From: Vicinamibacteria bacterium
Lineage (GTDB): Bacteria > Acidobacteriota > Vicinamibacteria > Vicinamibacterales > UBA8438
Length of the DNA stretch: 38,140 nucleotides
Assembly (NCBI GenBank): GCA_022820825.1
Contig: JAJEEU010000082.1
Location: 1 to 38,140 of the forward strand
Direction: 5' to 3'
Both the position numbers and the translations under genes were made by a program. Positions 30,541 through 38,140 of the stretch are shown piece by piece (position 1 is the stretch's first letter; every line of letters starts with the position of its first letter). The notes beneath the pieces were generated by a model. The model saw only the letters and a list, made by a program, of their open reading frames with translations, was not told the DNA's origin and searched no databases.

Positions 30541-31362
30541 ATGCCGGACGACGTGACGCTGCGCCCGCTGACCTCGCGCGCCGACTACGACGCGTGCGTG
30601 CGGCTGCAGCGCGAAATCTGGGGCACCGGCTTCGCGGACGTCGTCTCGCCGACCCTCCTCATGGTGAGCCAGCGCGTCGGCGGCGTTGCCGCCGGGGCGT
30701 TCGTCGGCGGCGGCCGACTGCTCGGCTTCGTCTTCGGCATCAGCGGCGTGCGCGCCGGTCGGCCCGCCCACTGGTCCGACATGCTCGCCGTGCGCCCCGA
30801 GGCGCGCCGGCGGGGACTGGGCCGGCGGCTGAAGCTCTACCAGCGCGAGCGCCTGTTGGCGGACGGCATCGAGATTGCGTTCTGGAGCTTCGATCCGCTC
30901 GTGGCCGCCAACGCCAACATCAACATCAACGTGCTCGGCGCGCTGCCCGTCGAGTACGTTCCCGACATGTACGGCGATACCGGCAGCACGCTGCACCGCG
31001 GTCTGGCGACGGACCGCCTGGTGGTCGAGTGGCGCCTGCGGGACGCACGGGTCGAGCGGTTGCTGGCCGGACGGGCGGACCCGTGGCCGGCGCCAGTGCG
31101 CATGGCGCCGGCCGTCGCCCCCGGCCGGTCGGACGCCGACGGCGCGCTACCGGGCGATCCGTGGGTCCGCGTCGCCGCGCCGGCCGACATCGACGCGCTC
31201 AAGGCGACCGACCCGGACTGGGCGCGGCGCTGGCAGGAGACGCACCGCAGCGCGTTCGGCTGGTACCTGTCGCGCGGCTACCGCGTGGCCGGCTTTCAGC
31301 ATGCGCCGGCGCCGGCCGACTCGCACTATCTGCTCACCAACGTTGCGGAATCCACCTCATGA
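30541..31362 (+). CDS. GNAT family N-acyltransferase, coupled to a racemase gene
   Basis: A 273-residue GNAT-fold protein of the COG3375 type. The acyl-CoA-binding motif is MLAVRPEARRRGLGRRLKLYQRE (Q/R-x-x-G-x-G/A loop at RRRGLGRR). Other blocks are REIWGTGFADVVSPTLLM, GGVAAGAFVGGGRLLGFVFG and IAFWSFDPLVAANANININVLGA. In Geobacillus, such a protein is a succinyl-CoA:D-amino acid N-succinyltransferase next to an N-succinylamino acid racemase. Here the stop TGA overlaps the ATG of a MenC-type gene (ATGA), the same pairing. The start ATG 30541 follows GGGGCGA. The C-terminal half is not GNAT-like and may shape the acceptor site. Confidence 0.85.
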   Translation: MPDDVTLRPLTSRADYDACVRLQREIWGTGFADVVSPTLLMVSQRVGGVAAGAFVGGGRLLGFVFGISGVRAGRPAHWSDMLAVRPEARRRGLGRRLKLYQRERLLADGIEIAFWSFDPLVAANANININVLGALPVEYVPDMYGDTGSTLHRGLATDRLVVEWRLRDARVERLLAGRADPWPAPVRMAPAVAPGRSDADGALPGDPWVRVAAPADIDALKATDPDWARRWQETHRSAFGWYLSRGYRVAGFQHAPAPADSHYLLTNVAESTS

Positions 31363-32489
31363 GCCTCCGCCTGGCACGCATCACGCTGCGCGAAATACGG
31401 ATGCCGCTGCGCGAGCCGTTCGAGATCTCGTCGGGCCGCACGACCGGCCGGCGCATCCTGCTCCTGGAGCTGGCGGACACCGACGGCGCGACCGCCTGGA
31501 GTGAATGCGTCGCCGGCGAGCAGCCGAGCTATTCGGCGGAAACGGTCGACACCGCGTGGCACGCCGTCACCGAATGGATCGCGCCGCGCGTGCTGGCGGC
31601 CGGCATCAGCCACCCGCGGACGCTGGACGGCGCGCTGCGGCGCGCCATCCGCGGCCACCCGATGGCAAGGGCGGCGGTCGAGATGGGCGCCTGGACGCTG
31701 CAGGCCGAGCGGGACGGCGTCAGCCTCTCGCGGCTGCTGGGCGGGACGCGCGCTGAAATCGCGACCGGCATCTCGATCGGCATCCAGGCCAGCCCGGCAG
31801 TGCTCGCGGAAAAGGCCGGCGCCGCGCTGGCGCAGGGCTACCGGCGCATCAAGATGAAGATCCGGCCGGGGGCGGACATCGAGTTCATTGCCGCCGCGCG
31901 CGAGTCGCTCGGCCCCGAGGCGCCGCTGATGGCTGACGCCAACAGCGCCTACACGCTCGCCCACGCCGACCACCTGGCCGACCTGGACGCCTACCGCCTG
32001 CAGATGCTCGAGCAGCCGCTGGCGCAGGACGACCTGCGGCGGCACGCGCAGCTCCAGGACCGCCTGGCGACGCCGATCTGCCTCGACGAGTCGATCCCGC
32101 ACGCGGACGCCGCGGAGGACATGCTCGCGCTGCGGGCCGGGCGGATCGTGAACGTCAAGGCGGGCCGCGTGGGCGGCTTCACGCAGGCCCTCGCGATTCA
32201 CGACCTGTGCCGGCGGCACGCCGTGCCGGTGTGGTGCGGCGGGATGCTGGAGAGCGGCATCGGCCGCGCCGCCAACGTGGCGCTCGCCTCGCTCCCCAAC
32301 TTCACGCTGCCGGGCGACGTCAGCCCGAGCGCCCGCTACTGGGAGCGCGACGTCGTGACGCCCGAGTGGACGATGGACGCGGCCGGCATGGTCGCCGTCC
32401 CGGCGGACCGCCCGGGCCTCGGCGTGACCGTCGACGTAGACCGCGTTGACGACCTGACGGTACGGCGGCGCGTGCTCGCGGCGTGCTGA
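31359..32489 (+). CDS. menC: Enolase-superfamily o-succinylbenzoate synthase / N-succinylamino acid racemase
   Basis: A 376-residue muconate-lactonizing-type enolase-superfamily member. Catalytic residues are visible: KMK (Lys165, Lys167), metal ligands Asp193 (DANSA), Glu218 (LEQPL) and Asp243 (LDES), and Lys267 (NVKAGRVGG). It matches the OSBS/NSAR branch. OSBS makes o-succinylbenzoate for menaquinone; the close homologues next to a GNAT acyltransferase racemise N-succinylamino acids to convert D- to L-amino acids. The ATGA overlap with the GNAT gene and the absence of other men genes here favour the racemase role. The desuccinylase that completes that pathway is not in the window. Confidence 0.88.
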   Translation: MSLRLARITLREIRMPLREPFEISSGRTTGRRILLLELADTDGATAWSECVAGEQPSYSAETVDTAWHAVTEWIAPRVLAAGISHPRTLDGALRRAIRGHPMARAAVEMGAWTLQAERDGVSLSRLLGGTRAEIATGISIGIQASPAVLAEKAGAALAQGYRRIKMKIRPGADIEFIAAARESLGPEAPLMADANSAYTLAHADHLADLDAYRLQMLEQPLAQDDLRRHAQLQDRLATPICLDESIPHADAAEDMLALRAGRIVNVKAGRVGGFTQALAIHDLCRRHAVPVWCGGMLESGIGRAANVALASLPNFTLPGDVSPSARYWERDVVTPEWTMDAAGMVAVPADRPGLGVTVDVDRVDDLTVRRRVLAAC

Positions 32490-32567
32490 CGCGGTGCGGG
32501 CTCGACTCCGCGCGCCGGTGCGGCGTCAGCCCCGGCGGCCGCTACACGGCATCCCGTACCCCGGCCT

Positions 32568-32999
32568 TCATGATTTCAGCGGGTGGCGCCACCGCAGACC
32601 CGGAAACCGGGCGAAATCGCGATCGGTAGTGATCCATTCACACCCGTGCTCGATGGCCATGGCCGCGAAAAAGGCGTCGGGCATCAGGTTGCCCTTTACG
32701 CCGGCGGCGTCGCACAGACGACGAAAGATCCGCCAGTGGTCGGATCCGGGCACGACGGCGACATGGTTCGGCCGGCTTCGAAGCTGCTCGGTAAACCGCA
32801 TGGCGTCCGCCAGCGAACTGGGAGGCACAAAGATGCGCGGGTGCGTGACGATGCGCAAGAAGCCGCTGACAACGAGATCGCTCAGTCCGAAGGCAGAGTC
32901 GGCATTGACAGACGCTTCCAGCCAGTCTCTGTATGCGCGATGGTCAGGCGCATCCTCGCGATACGCGTAAACGAGCACGTTTACGTCGGGAAGGATCAA
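32568..32999 (-). CDS. vapC: VapC-type PIN-domain toxin
   Basis: A 143-residue PIN-domain RNase toxin. The acidic residues are Asp5 (ILPDVNVLVYAYRED), the Asp of LSDLVVSGFLRIVTHPRIF (Glu in many relatives, a conservative change), Asp108 (MPDAFFAAMAIEHG) and Asp126 (ITTDRDFARFPGL). It should cleave specific RNAs, often tRNA or rRNA, when freed from its antitoxin. The start is TTG, since the family N-terminus MILPDVN begins there and the vapB stop overlaps it (TTGA, 32996-32999). It converges with menC across 78 bases that show no clear terminator. Confidence 0.9.
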   Translation of the reverse strand: MILPDVNVLVYAYREDAPDHRAYRDWLEASVNADSAFGLSDLVVSGFLRIVTHPRIFVPPSSLADAMRFTEQLRSRPNHVAVVPGSDHWRIFRRLCDAAGVKGNLMPDAFFAAMAIEHGCEWITTDRDFARFPGLRWRHPLKS

Positions 33000-33241
33000 T
33001 CCACTCCGTCCATCACATCGAGCAACGCAGCCGAATCATCCAGGTCGATACCTGGACGCAGGCCCCTGCCACCGCTGGTCGCAAGCCGCGTGTACGACCG
33101 CGGTTCGGCGCTTGCCGCGCTGCGCGCCAGCCGTTCGCGCAGCGACTCCTCGATGATCGCCGTGAGCGTCATGCCGCACTTGGCCGCCTCGCGCTTGGCT
33201 TCCTGCAGGAGTACGTCGCCGAGTCGAATCGTTGTCCGCAT
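32996..33241 (-). CDS. vapB: VapB-type ribbon-helix-helix antitoxin
   Basis: An 81-residue antitoxin. TTIRLGDVLLQEAKREAAKCGMTLTAIIEESLRERLAR is an RHH DNA-binding domain; the C-terminal tail (GIDLDDSAALLDVMD) is acidic, as needed to wrap VapC. ATG 33241 begins only about two bases after the transcription start predicted from the promoter, and no Shine-Dalgarno can fit, so translation is probably leaderless. The stop overlaps vapC. Confidence 0.88.
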   Translation of the reverse strand: MRTTIRLGDVLLQEAKREAAKCGMTLTAIIEESLRERLARSAASAEPRSYTRLATSGGRGLRPGIDLDDSAALLDVMDGVD

Positions 33242-33249
33242 GATGCATG

Positions 33250-33278
33250 AGCATATGAATGAAGCATCAATATGTCAA
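33250..33278 (-). promoter_or_regulatory. Sigma-70-type promoter of vapBC
   Basis: On the minus strand a perfect -35 TTGACA (33273-33278) and -10 TATGCT (33250-33255) are separated by exactly 17 bases. Transcription would begin near 33243, about two bases before the vapB ATG. TGATGC at 33241-33246 and its inverse GCATCA at 33264-33269 flank the -10 and are a candidate VapB operator. This AT-rich stretch stands out in a GC-rich region. Confidence 0.7.
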
Positions 33279-33437
33279 AACAACTGACAGCGGCGGCGCA
33301 CTTTCGCGGCGTGCTGACGCGGCGCGGGTACGCATCATGCACTTGTTCCTCGTGTGGCGCACGGCGGCGGCCGGTACGCCGCGGCCGCAACAGCGCCGAA
33401 CGATCTGCATCGCAGATTCCGCACGAGGAAACCCGTC

Positions 33438-34286
33438 ATGCGCCGACTCATTGTCCCTTTCTCATTCTTCGCGCTGATGCTGCTCGCACCGGCCGGCATC
33501 CGCAGCCAGCCGCAACCGCTGGCGTTGTCGCTGGCCGGCACCTATCGCGGCGGCATCGACCTCACGCAGTACTGGGTGAGCGAGAAGCTCGACGGCGTAC
33601 GCGCCCGCTGGGACGGCTCTGCACTCCTCTCGCGCAACGGCAACCGCTTCAACGCCCCGCCCTGGTTCGTGGCCGGGTTTCCTCGCGTGCCGCTCGACGG
33701 CGAGTTGTGGATCGGCCGCGGCACGTTCGAAACCGTGTCGGGCATCGTGCGCCGTGCGCGAGCGGCGGGCGACGACTGGGGCCGCGTCCGGTTCATGGTG
33801 TTCGACCTGCCGGCCGAGCCCGCCGACTTCACGGGACGGCTGCGCCGCTTGCGCGAGATATTTGCCGGCGTTGAATCGCCCCATATCGGCCTGATCGAAC
33901 AGTTCCGGGTGGCCAGCCACGAGGAACTGATGGCGGAGCTCGACCGCGTGGTGTCGGCCGACGGCGAAGGCCTGATGCTGCACCGCGGCAGCGCGCGCTA
34001 TCGCGCCGGACGCACCGACGACCTGCTCAAGGTGAAGCGGCACGAGGACGCCGAGGCCGTAGTGGTCGGCCACCTGCCCGGCCGGGGCCGGCTGGCCGGC
34101 ATGCTCGGCGCACTGCTCGTGGAGACGCCGGACGGCCGCCGCTTCCGGCTCGGCACCGGCCTGTCGGACGCGGAACGCCGCCAGCCGCCGCCGATCGGCG
34201 CGACGGTGACGTACCGCTACTACGGCCTCACCGGCAACGGCATTCCGCGCTTCGCCAGCTTCCTGCGCGTGCGCCGGCCGGAATGA
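33438..34286 (+). CDS. ligE: ATP-dependent DNA ligase, minimal LigE type with signal peptide
   Basis: A 282-residue ligase with an N-terminal signal (MRRLIVPFSFFALMLLAPAGIRS). The adenylation motif is SEKLDGVRARWDG with nucleophile Lys50. DGELW (motif III), SADGEGLMLHR (motif IV) and DLLKVKRHEDAEAVVVGH (motif V) follow, then a short OB domain ending FASFLRVRRPE. LigE enzymes act outside the cytoplasm in Gram-negatives and have been tied to DNA uptake and biofilm DNA. ATG 33438 follows GCACGAGGAAA. The stop TGA overlaps an ATG that could start the nucleotidase frame (ATGA). Confidence 0.92.
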   Translation: MRRLIVPFSFFALMLLAPAGIRSQPQPLALSLAGTYRGGIDLTQYWVSEKLDGVRARWDGSALLSRNGNRFNAPPWFVAGFPRVPLDGELWIGRGTFETVSGIVRRARAAGDDWGRVRFMVFDLPAEPADFTGRLRRLREIFAGVESPHIGLIEQFRVASHEELMAELDRVVSADGEGLMLHRGSARYRAGRTDDLLKVKRHEDAEAVVVGHLPGRGRLAGMLGALLVETPDGRRFRLGTGLSDAERRQPPPIGATVTYRYYGLTGNGIPRFASFLRVRRPE

Positions 34287-34369
34287 CGTCTGCCGCAGGC
34301 TTCACGGTGCGCCGGTCGCCTCGTGCTACCATGGCGTGCCAGCCTGCCCGACGGACTCATGTCCAGAAC

Positions 34370-35281
34370 ATGCCGTTCGAAATCGAACAGAAGCTTGTGG
34401 TCGCGGTCGCGTCGAGCGCACTGTTCGACCTCGGCGAAGCCGACCGCGTATATCGGACCCGCGGGCAAGCGGCCTACCGAGCGTACCAGCGTGAGCACGA
34501 GAATGACGCGCTGGCGCCGGGTGTGGCGTTCGCGTTCATCAAGCGACTTCTGTCGTTCAACGTCGGGGTGGATGACTCGCCCGTCGAAGTCATTCTTCTG
34601 TCCCGTAACGATCCGGATACCGGCCTCCGCGTGTTCAACTCCATCGAAACCCACGGCCTGGACATCACGCGCGCCGCGTTCCTCAACGGTGGCGCGCCGT
34701 TTCGATATATTCCTGGCTTCAACGCCAGCCTTTTTCTTTCCGCCAATGAAAACGACGTGGAGGAGGCGATCATGGCCGGATATCCAGCGGGCCTAGTGCT
34801 TGACAGCGTGATTAACGACGACACCGATGATGTCGAGTTGCGTGTCGCCTTCGATTTCGATGGCGTTCTGGCTGACGACGCAGCCGAACAGGTATTCCAG
34901 GCGAAGGGAATCGAGGCGTTCCATAAATCCGAAACCGAGCACGCGCAAACCCCACATCAGGCCGGACCGTTGCAGGAGCTGTTCGTCAAGATCGCACGGC
35001 TCCAGGAGCTGGAGCAGACCAGGGCTGAATCAACGCCCGCCTATGAATCACGACTCAAGGTCGCAATCATCACTAGCCGGAACGCTCCAGCGCACAAGCG
35101 CGTCGTCACGTCGCTTCGCGCATGGGGCATCACGGTAGACCAGACCTTCTTCCTGGGAGGTATGGACAAGTCCCGCATCCTCGAGATCTTCCGCCCGCAC
35201 ATCTTTTTCGATGACCAGAAGCTGCACCTGGACGGTGCGGCTGCCGTGGCGCCTTGCGTTCACGTTCCCGTCGGACGCTGA
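34370..35281 (+). CDS. Cytosolic 5'-nucleotidase family protein (PF06189-like)
   Basis: A 303-residue HAD-superfamily 5'-nucleotidase related to cytosolic NT5C1. It has the family N-terminus KLVVAVASSALFDLGEADRVY, VILLSRNDPDTGLRVFNSIE, the HAD motif I VAFDFDGVLADD (nucleophile Asp), VAIITSRNAP (motif II) and FFLGGMDKSRILEIFRPHIFFDDQ (motifs III/IV). It should dephosphorylate nucleoside monophosphates. I start at ATG 34370, where family similarity begins; ATG 34331 or ATG 34283 (overlapping the ligase stop) are possible earlier starts. It follows ligE directly, so both could process DNA-derived material. Confidence 0.85.
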   Translation: MPFEIEQKLVVAVASSALFDLGEADRVYRTRGQAAYRAYQREHENDALAPGVAFAFIKRLLSFNVGVDDSPVEVILLSRNDPDTGLRVFNSIETHGLDITRAAFLNGGAPFRYIPGFNASLFLSANENDVEEAIMAGYPAGLVLDSVINDDTDDVELRVAFDFDGVLADDAAEQVFQAKGIEAFHKSETEHAQTPHQAGPLQELFVKIARLQELEQTRAESTPAYESRLKVAIITSRNAPAHKRVVTSLRAWGITVDQTFFLGGMDKSRILEIFRPHIFFDDQKLHLDGAAAVAPCVHVPVGR

Positions 35282-35574
35282 GCGCGCTGCTGCACTTCGA
35301 ACGCCGCCGCAAAAGGGCGCCAGTCCGTCGATTCATGTCGGCGATCTACCCTTCAGCCGTCAATGGATCGTGTGGATATTGGCGATAATTCAAGGCAGTG
35401 ATCGAACGAGTCCCGCCGGCCAACGAATGTCAGTCGTGCGAGTTCCGATCGATTCCGACCGATCGGTTTCGACGGCTATCCGGCGAGTCTCCACCACGAC
35501 TTCGCGCCGCCACGAGTGCAATGAAGCAAGACTCAACCCCCTTCTCGGGGCGCCGGAAGCAGCCGGATCTGCGG
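35282..35574. other. Non-coding gap, nothing convincing found
   Basis: About 290 bases between the 5'-nucleotidase stop and the IS21-like repeat. Short frames here have no recognisable protein. An inverted repeat CCGATCG (35445-35451) / CGATCGG (35460-35466) with eight-base spacer is present, but no gene can be attached to it. Base composition is lower in GC than the genes to the left. Confidence 0.5.
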
Positions 35575-35606
35575 TGTCCACAAATGGCCAGTTTTCAACT
35601 GTCCAC
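35575..35606. mobile_element. Possible IS21-family terminal repeat relic
   Basis: TGTCCAC occurs at 35575 and again at 35600, and between them TGGCCAGTT (from 35585) faces AACTGTCCA (to 35605) with a TTC centre, a near-palindrome with one mismatch. Repeated TGTCCA/TGGCCA boxes around GTTTTCAAC are, from memory, the style of the ends that follow istB in one IS21 subgroup. No transposase is nearby on this side, so it would be a leftover end. It lies 31 bases after the helicase fragment's stop, whose other side carries an istA-like start. Confidence 0.35.
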
Positions 35607-35636
35607 TGAGGCACACACGAGACGGCGAGTCGAAGT

Positions 35637-37985
35637 TCATCTCAACTTGGTCATGACATTCCGCGTCGCGGCCGGTAGGTTCCCGCGTACGAGAAGTTCA
35701 TTTTCGAGGATGACCGGGATTTCCCCGGACGCGCCTAGAACGGCGACGGAGGAGTCCGCGGGATGATGGGGCGTCAGAGGAGCTGAGAGGGCGATAACGA
35801 ACCGTCGGCCGCCCCTCGTCGTCGCCAAAATCGGTGCCGCGACAGCGGCGCCGTCCAACTGCAGGAAGGCATCCATGTCAAATCTCGTCGCGTCCACTGC
35901 CTGGCGTTCGAGATCATTGCAGAGCAAAGCGGTCGAGGAAGCCAGTCGGCTTGGGCTGAATTCGCCAAGCTGTCCGTTGATTAAGTAGCGAAGGAGTTGG
36001 GCGCCGACATGGCGATCGAGGAGACGGTGCTCGAATTTGTTCTTGAAGCTGCGCAGGCAGCGGTAGCACGACGCATCGCAGCCTTCCTCGCAACTTGTGA
36101 GAATGCCGAGTGCTGTCTGGAACAGATCAACGGGTGATTCGGTGAGTTGCGTCGAAAACCCGGCGCCACCTGGAAGGGTGTCGTACAAAAAGACCTCGGC
36201 CTCAAGTCCAGTCGCGCCGGCGGGTGTGAGTGCAGGGCGGAACTCGGCCATCACTTCGCCCGGTTCGAGTTCGAGCAGTTGGCAACCAGCGGCGGCTAGC
36301 GCTTCGCTCACGGTTCGCAACGCGACGAGTGTGGAAGTGTGGCCGGGCTTGAGGCTCATCGGCGGGTCCACCCGCAAGGAAAAGAGCGCGATATCGGTGA
36401 TGAAGTCGGTGCCTAGGACGAGGTGACGCGTCGGATTGATTCCGTCGCAGTTGCGCTTGTCGTTGTCGTCCGGGTAGGGCTTCCGATGCGAGCCATGCAG
36501 TTCGTGGGAATGGGCTGCGGTTGCCTCTATGCGACCGCACTTGGTGCAGTAGGTGTACCCTTCTTTTTTCGGACCTGTGTTGGACACCAGAAGGTGCTTT
36601 CTCAACGGCAGCACGCGGAGCCGGTCGTTGATGACGCTCCAGGCGTCCGTCTCCTCGGGGGTATCCATCGTCAGCTTGGCACGGGTGGCGTAGCTTGTCT
36701 CCGGAATGTCATCCGGCGAAGTAGCCTCTTCGATGTCGATCGGATGCGCGAAACCGGGTGGACGGAGCCAGTAGCGCCCTGGCCCAAACGTCTGTACACC
36801 GCCGCAGGCCGGGCAGTCCCGGACCTCCTGCCGCTCCGCTTCACCCACGGCGTAGGTGTTCGCGAATCCGCAAATGTCGCACTCCATGTAGATGCGTTTG
36901 GAATCCCATGCGGCGAATCGCTCGTTGGGGTCGACGGAGTAGATGGCGCTTGACGTGTAGCACTTGCCGGATATCCACACCTGTTTCCCCGGGGCGTACT
37001 GCGAGAGCGCAACCGAGAGTCCCTGCTGGGGTGCGAACCGCATGATCGGCCGGAATCGCGTGGAGCGGTCGGTGTCGAATACATGGAAGGTTGCCACATC
37101 GGTCGGGAAGGCGTACCGTGGCAGTTTGCCGCAGTAGAGGAGGCGGTCGAGGAGCTTGTCGGTATTCGCAGCCTGCTGCGGTTGGTTCTCCTCGCCCTGT
37201 TCCGGCTGGTATTCGCCTTCGACCGCCTCGGCGGACTGGTCAGTGCCGCTCGGTCCTGAACCTATGGCGTCGTCGATTGCATCGAGGCAATCTTGGACAA
37301 ATTCGCTCAACAGCACGTCGCGGTCTTGCGTGTTGATCTCCTGCGGAATCCATGAGGATACGCGGTTTCGGAGCTCGACTTCCTGTTGCGCGAGCCATGC
37401 GGCGAAGTCATTGCGGTTAAGGACCGAAGCCGGATCACGGAACTCGGCTACGGTGCCGAGCACGGAGAAGAGATCGTGCTTCTGATCGGGGTCTATACCT
37501 GGGATGCGATCTTGATGGTACGACTGCAACAGAAAAGCACGAATATGCCGCCGGACGATGTCCGGGTTGTCGAGCGTGAGCTTCGGGTCCACGACTTTCC
37601 CACGGATCATGCCGTCCGGGTTGGTGAAGTAGTGCTCGTCGTGGCTGTCGGCGCTACCGAAGGCCACTACAGTGGCGACAGCGTTGCCGCGGCGACCGGC
37701 CCGGCCGGAGCGTTGTTGATAGTTGGCGCGGCCCGGCGGCATGTTGCGCAGGGCGACACCGGAAAGCGCGCCAATGTCGATGCCGACCTCCATGGTCGTA
37801 GTGCTCGACAATACATCGACGGCAGTGGACGAGTTGGCACGCTCTCCTAGAGCGATGTCTTGAAACAGCAGCTCGTTCTCCTCCGCCTTGGAGAACACGT
37901 CCTCGTTCTGGGGGGCGTTCAATTGGGCGGTGTGCTCGGCCGCGATAAGCGCGAGCGGCGGTTTGGGCGGATTGATCAGCGACAA
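35637..37985 (-). pseudogene. DEAD/DEAH helicase with DUF1998 domain, N-terminal half missing
   Basis: The remaining 782 codons encode the C-terminal RecA domain and the DUF1998 region of a large SF2 helicase. Helicase motifs V-VI are present (STTTMEVGIDIGALSGVALRNMP split about 60-80, YQQRSGRAGRRGN). Zinc sites follow: CDICG..CPACGG, CTKCG, and the DUF1998 Cys cluster SCEEGCDASCYRCLRSFKNKFEH. The Walker A and DEAD-box domain is absent. The first usable codon is TTG 37985, preceded at once by TAA in sequence that no longer looks like helicase. Single-polypeptide helicase-DUF1998 proteins include MrfA-like repair enzymes and helicases of defence loci (DISARM has a split version); which group this belongs to is undecided. 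Confidence 0.8.
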
Positions 37986-38044
37986 TTATTTTTGCCGGTA
38001 GGCGAGGCCGCGGTCGGCCGCTTCGTTTCCCCGCCCCGAGCCGT

Positions 38045-38140
38045 GTGAGACTGCCCGTTTTCCTTGTGGAGGACGGGTTGGTCACGGACGCGCAGGTGCG
38101 GCGATTGCGCGAGCACCGGATGAGCGGGAAGACTCTGGCG
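38045..38140 (+). mobile_element. istA: Start of an IS21-type transposase gene (istA), cut by the window edge
   Basis: The frame GTG 38045 to the window end reads VRLPVFLVEDGLVTDAQV and RRLREHRMSGKTLA, matching the N-terminus of an IstA subgroup (VTDxQVRRL...KTL..AA.KAGM). Only 32 residues are visible. The 59 bases between it and the helicase fragment should contain the element's left end; no clear terminal repeat could be read there. Upstream GGAG is not evident. Confidence 0.55.

Noticed and set aside
35445..35466. CCGATCG/CGATCGG inverted repeat as an operator
   Set aside because: It is short, in a gap with no gene start nearby, and could arise by chance in this composition.
1..38140. tRNA or rRNA genes
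   Set aside because: Reading through the gaps between genes gave no cloverleaf, TTCGA loop context or rRNA signature that I could support.

Overview
The window is a GC-rich (roughly two-thirds G+C over most of its length), gene-dense bacterial chromosome segment. Its content suggests a free-living or host-associated Gram-negative bacterium: secreted M28 and S9-type peptidases, a secreted SGNH hydrolase, a c-type cytochrome, a lipoprotein LytM peptidase, a periplasmic-type DNA ligase and an N-succinylamino acid racemase pair. The combination reminds me of uncultured Acidobacteriota (Vicinamibacteria-like). That is an impression from gene content only; there is no rRNA or marker gene here to settle it.

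Layout. (1) Bases 26-79 hold a perfect 17-bp inverted repeat, followed by a rhomboid protease. (2) Bases 973-10331 form a type I restriction-modification island on the minus strand: hsdM2, parD, parE, hsdM1, hsdS, then (after an interruption) a small antitoxin-like gene and hsdR. The interruption carries a truncated HigA-like antitoxin and an orphan membrane-protein gene of lower GC on the plus strand. (3) Bases 10599-19177 are mostly housekeeping genes on the minus strand: acyl-CoA desaturase, serC, a DUF1015 gene, a LytM lipoprotein, a Bcp peroxiredoxin, a fused oxidoreductase-SelD and an aminotransferase overlapping selD by 4 bases. (4) Bases 19261-22297 on the plus strand hold a radical SAM protein, an S9-peptidase-like propeller protein lacking its catalytic domain, and thioredoxin. 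(5) Bases 22313-27809 on the minus strand hold two runs: SGNH hydrolase, cytochrome c and a GlcG/HbpS protein; then a membrane protein, a methyltransferase, a secreted protein and an M28 peptidase. (6) Bases 28040-28667 encode an RRM RNA-binding protein and a small charged protein. (7) Bases 28703-30447 hold two tandem paralogous secreted proteins. (8) Bases 30541-32489 hold a GNAT acyltransferase coupled to a MenC/NSAR-type racemase. (9) The right end has a VapBC module with a strong, apparently leaderless promoter, LigE, a 5'-nucleotidase, and a DUF1998 helicase that has lost its N-terminal half next to the start of an IS21-type transposase.

The most unusual structure is a dispersed intergenic element of exactly 117 bp, present in three full copies (10476-10592 inverted, 15567-15683, 24485-24601) and two decayed fragments. 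Each full copy can fold into four successive hairpins. The stems of hairpins 2 and 4 differ between copies but stay paired, which points to selection on structure. Other points worth a look are the two-HsdM, one-HsdS restriction locus with a toxin-antitoxin pair translationally coupled into it, and the IS-truncated helicase.

All calls come from reading the sequence and remembered family motifs; no database search was run.
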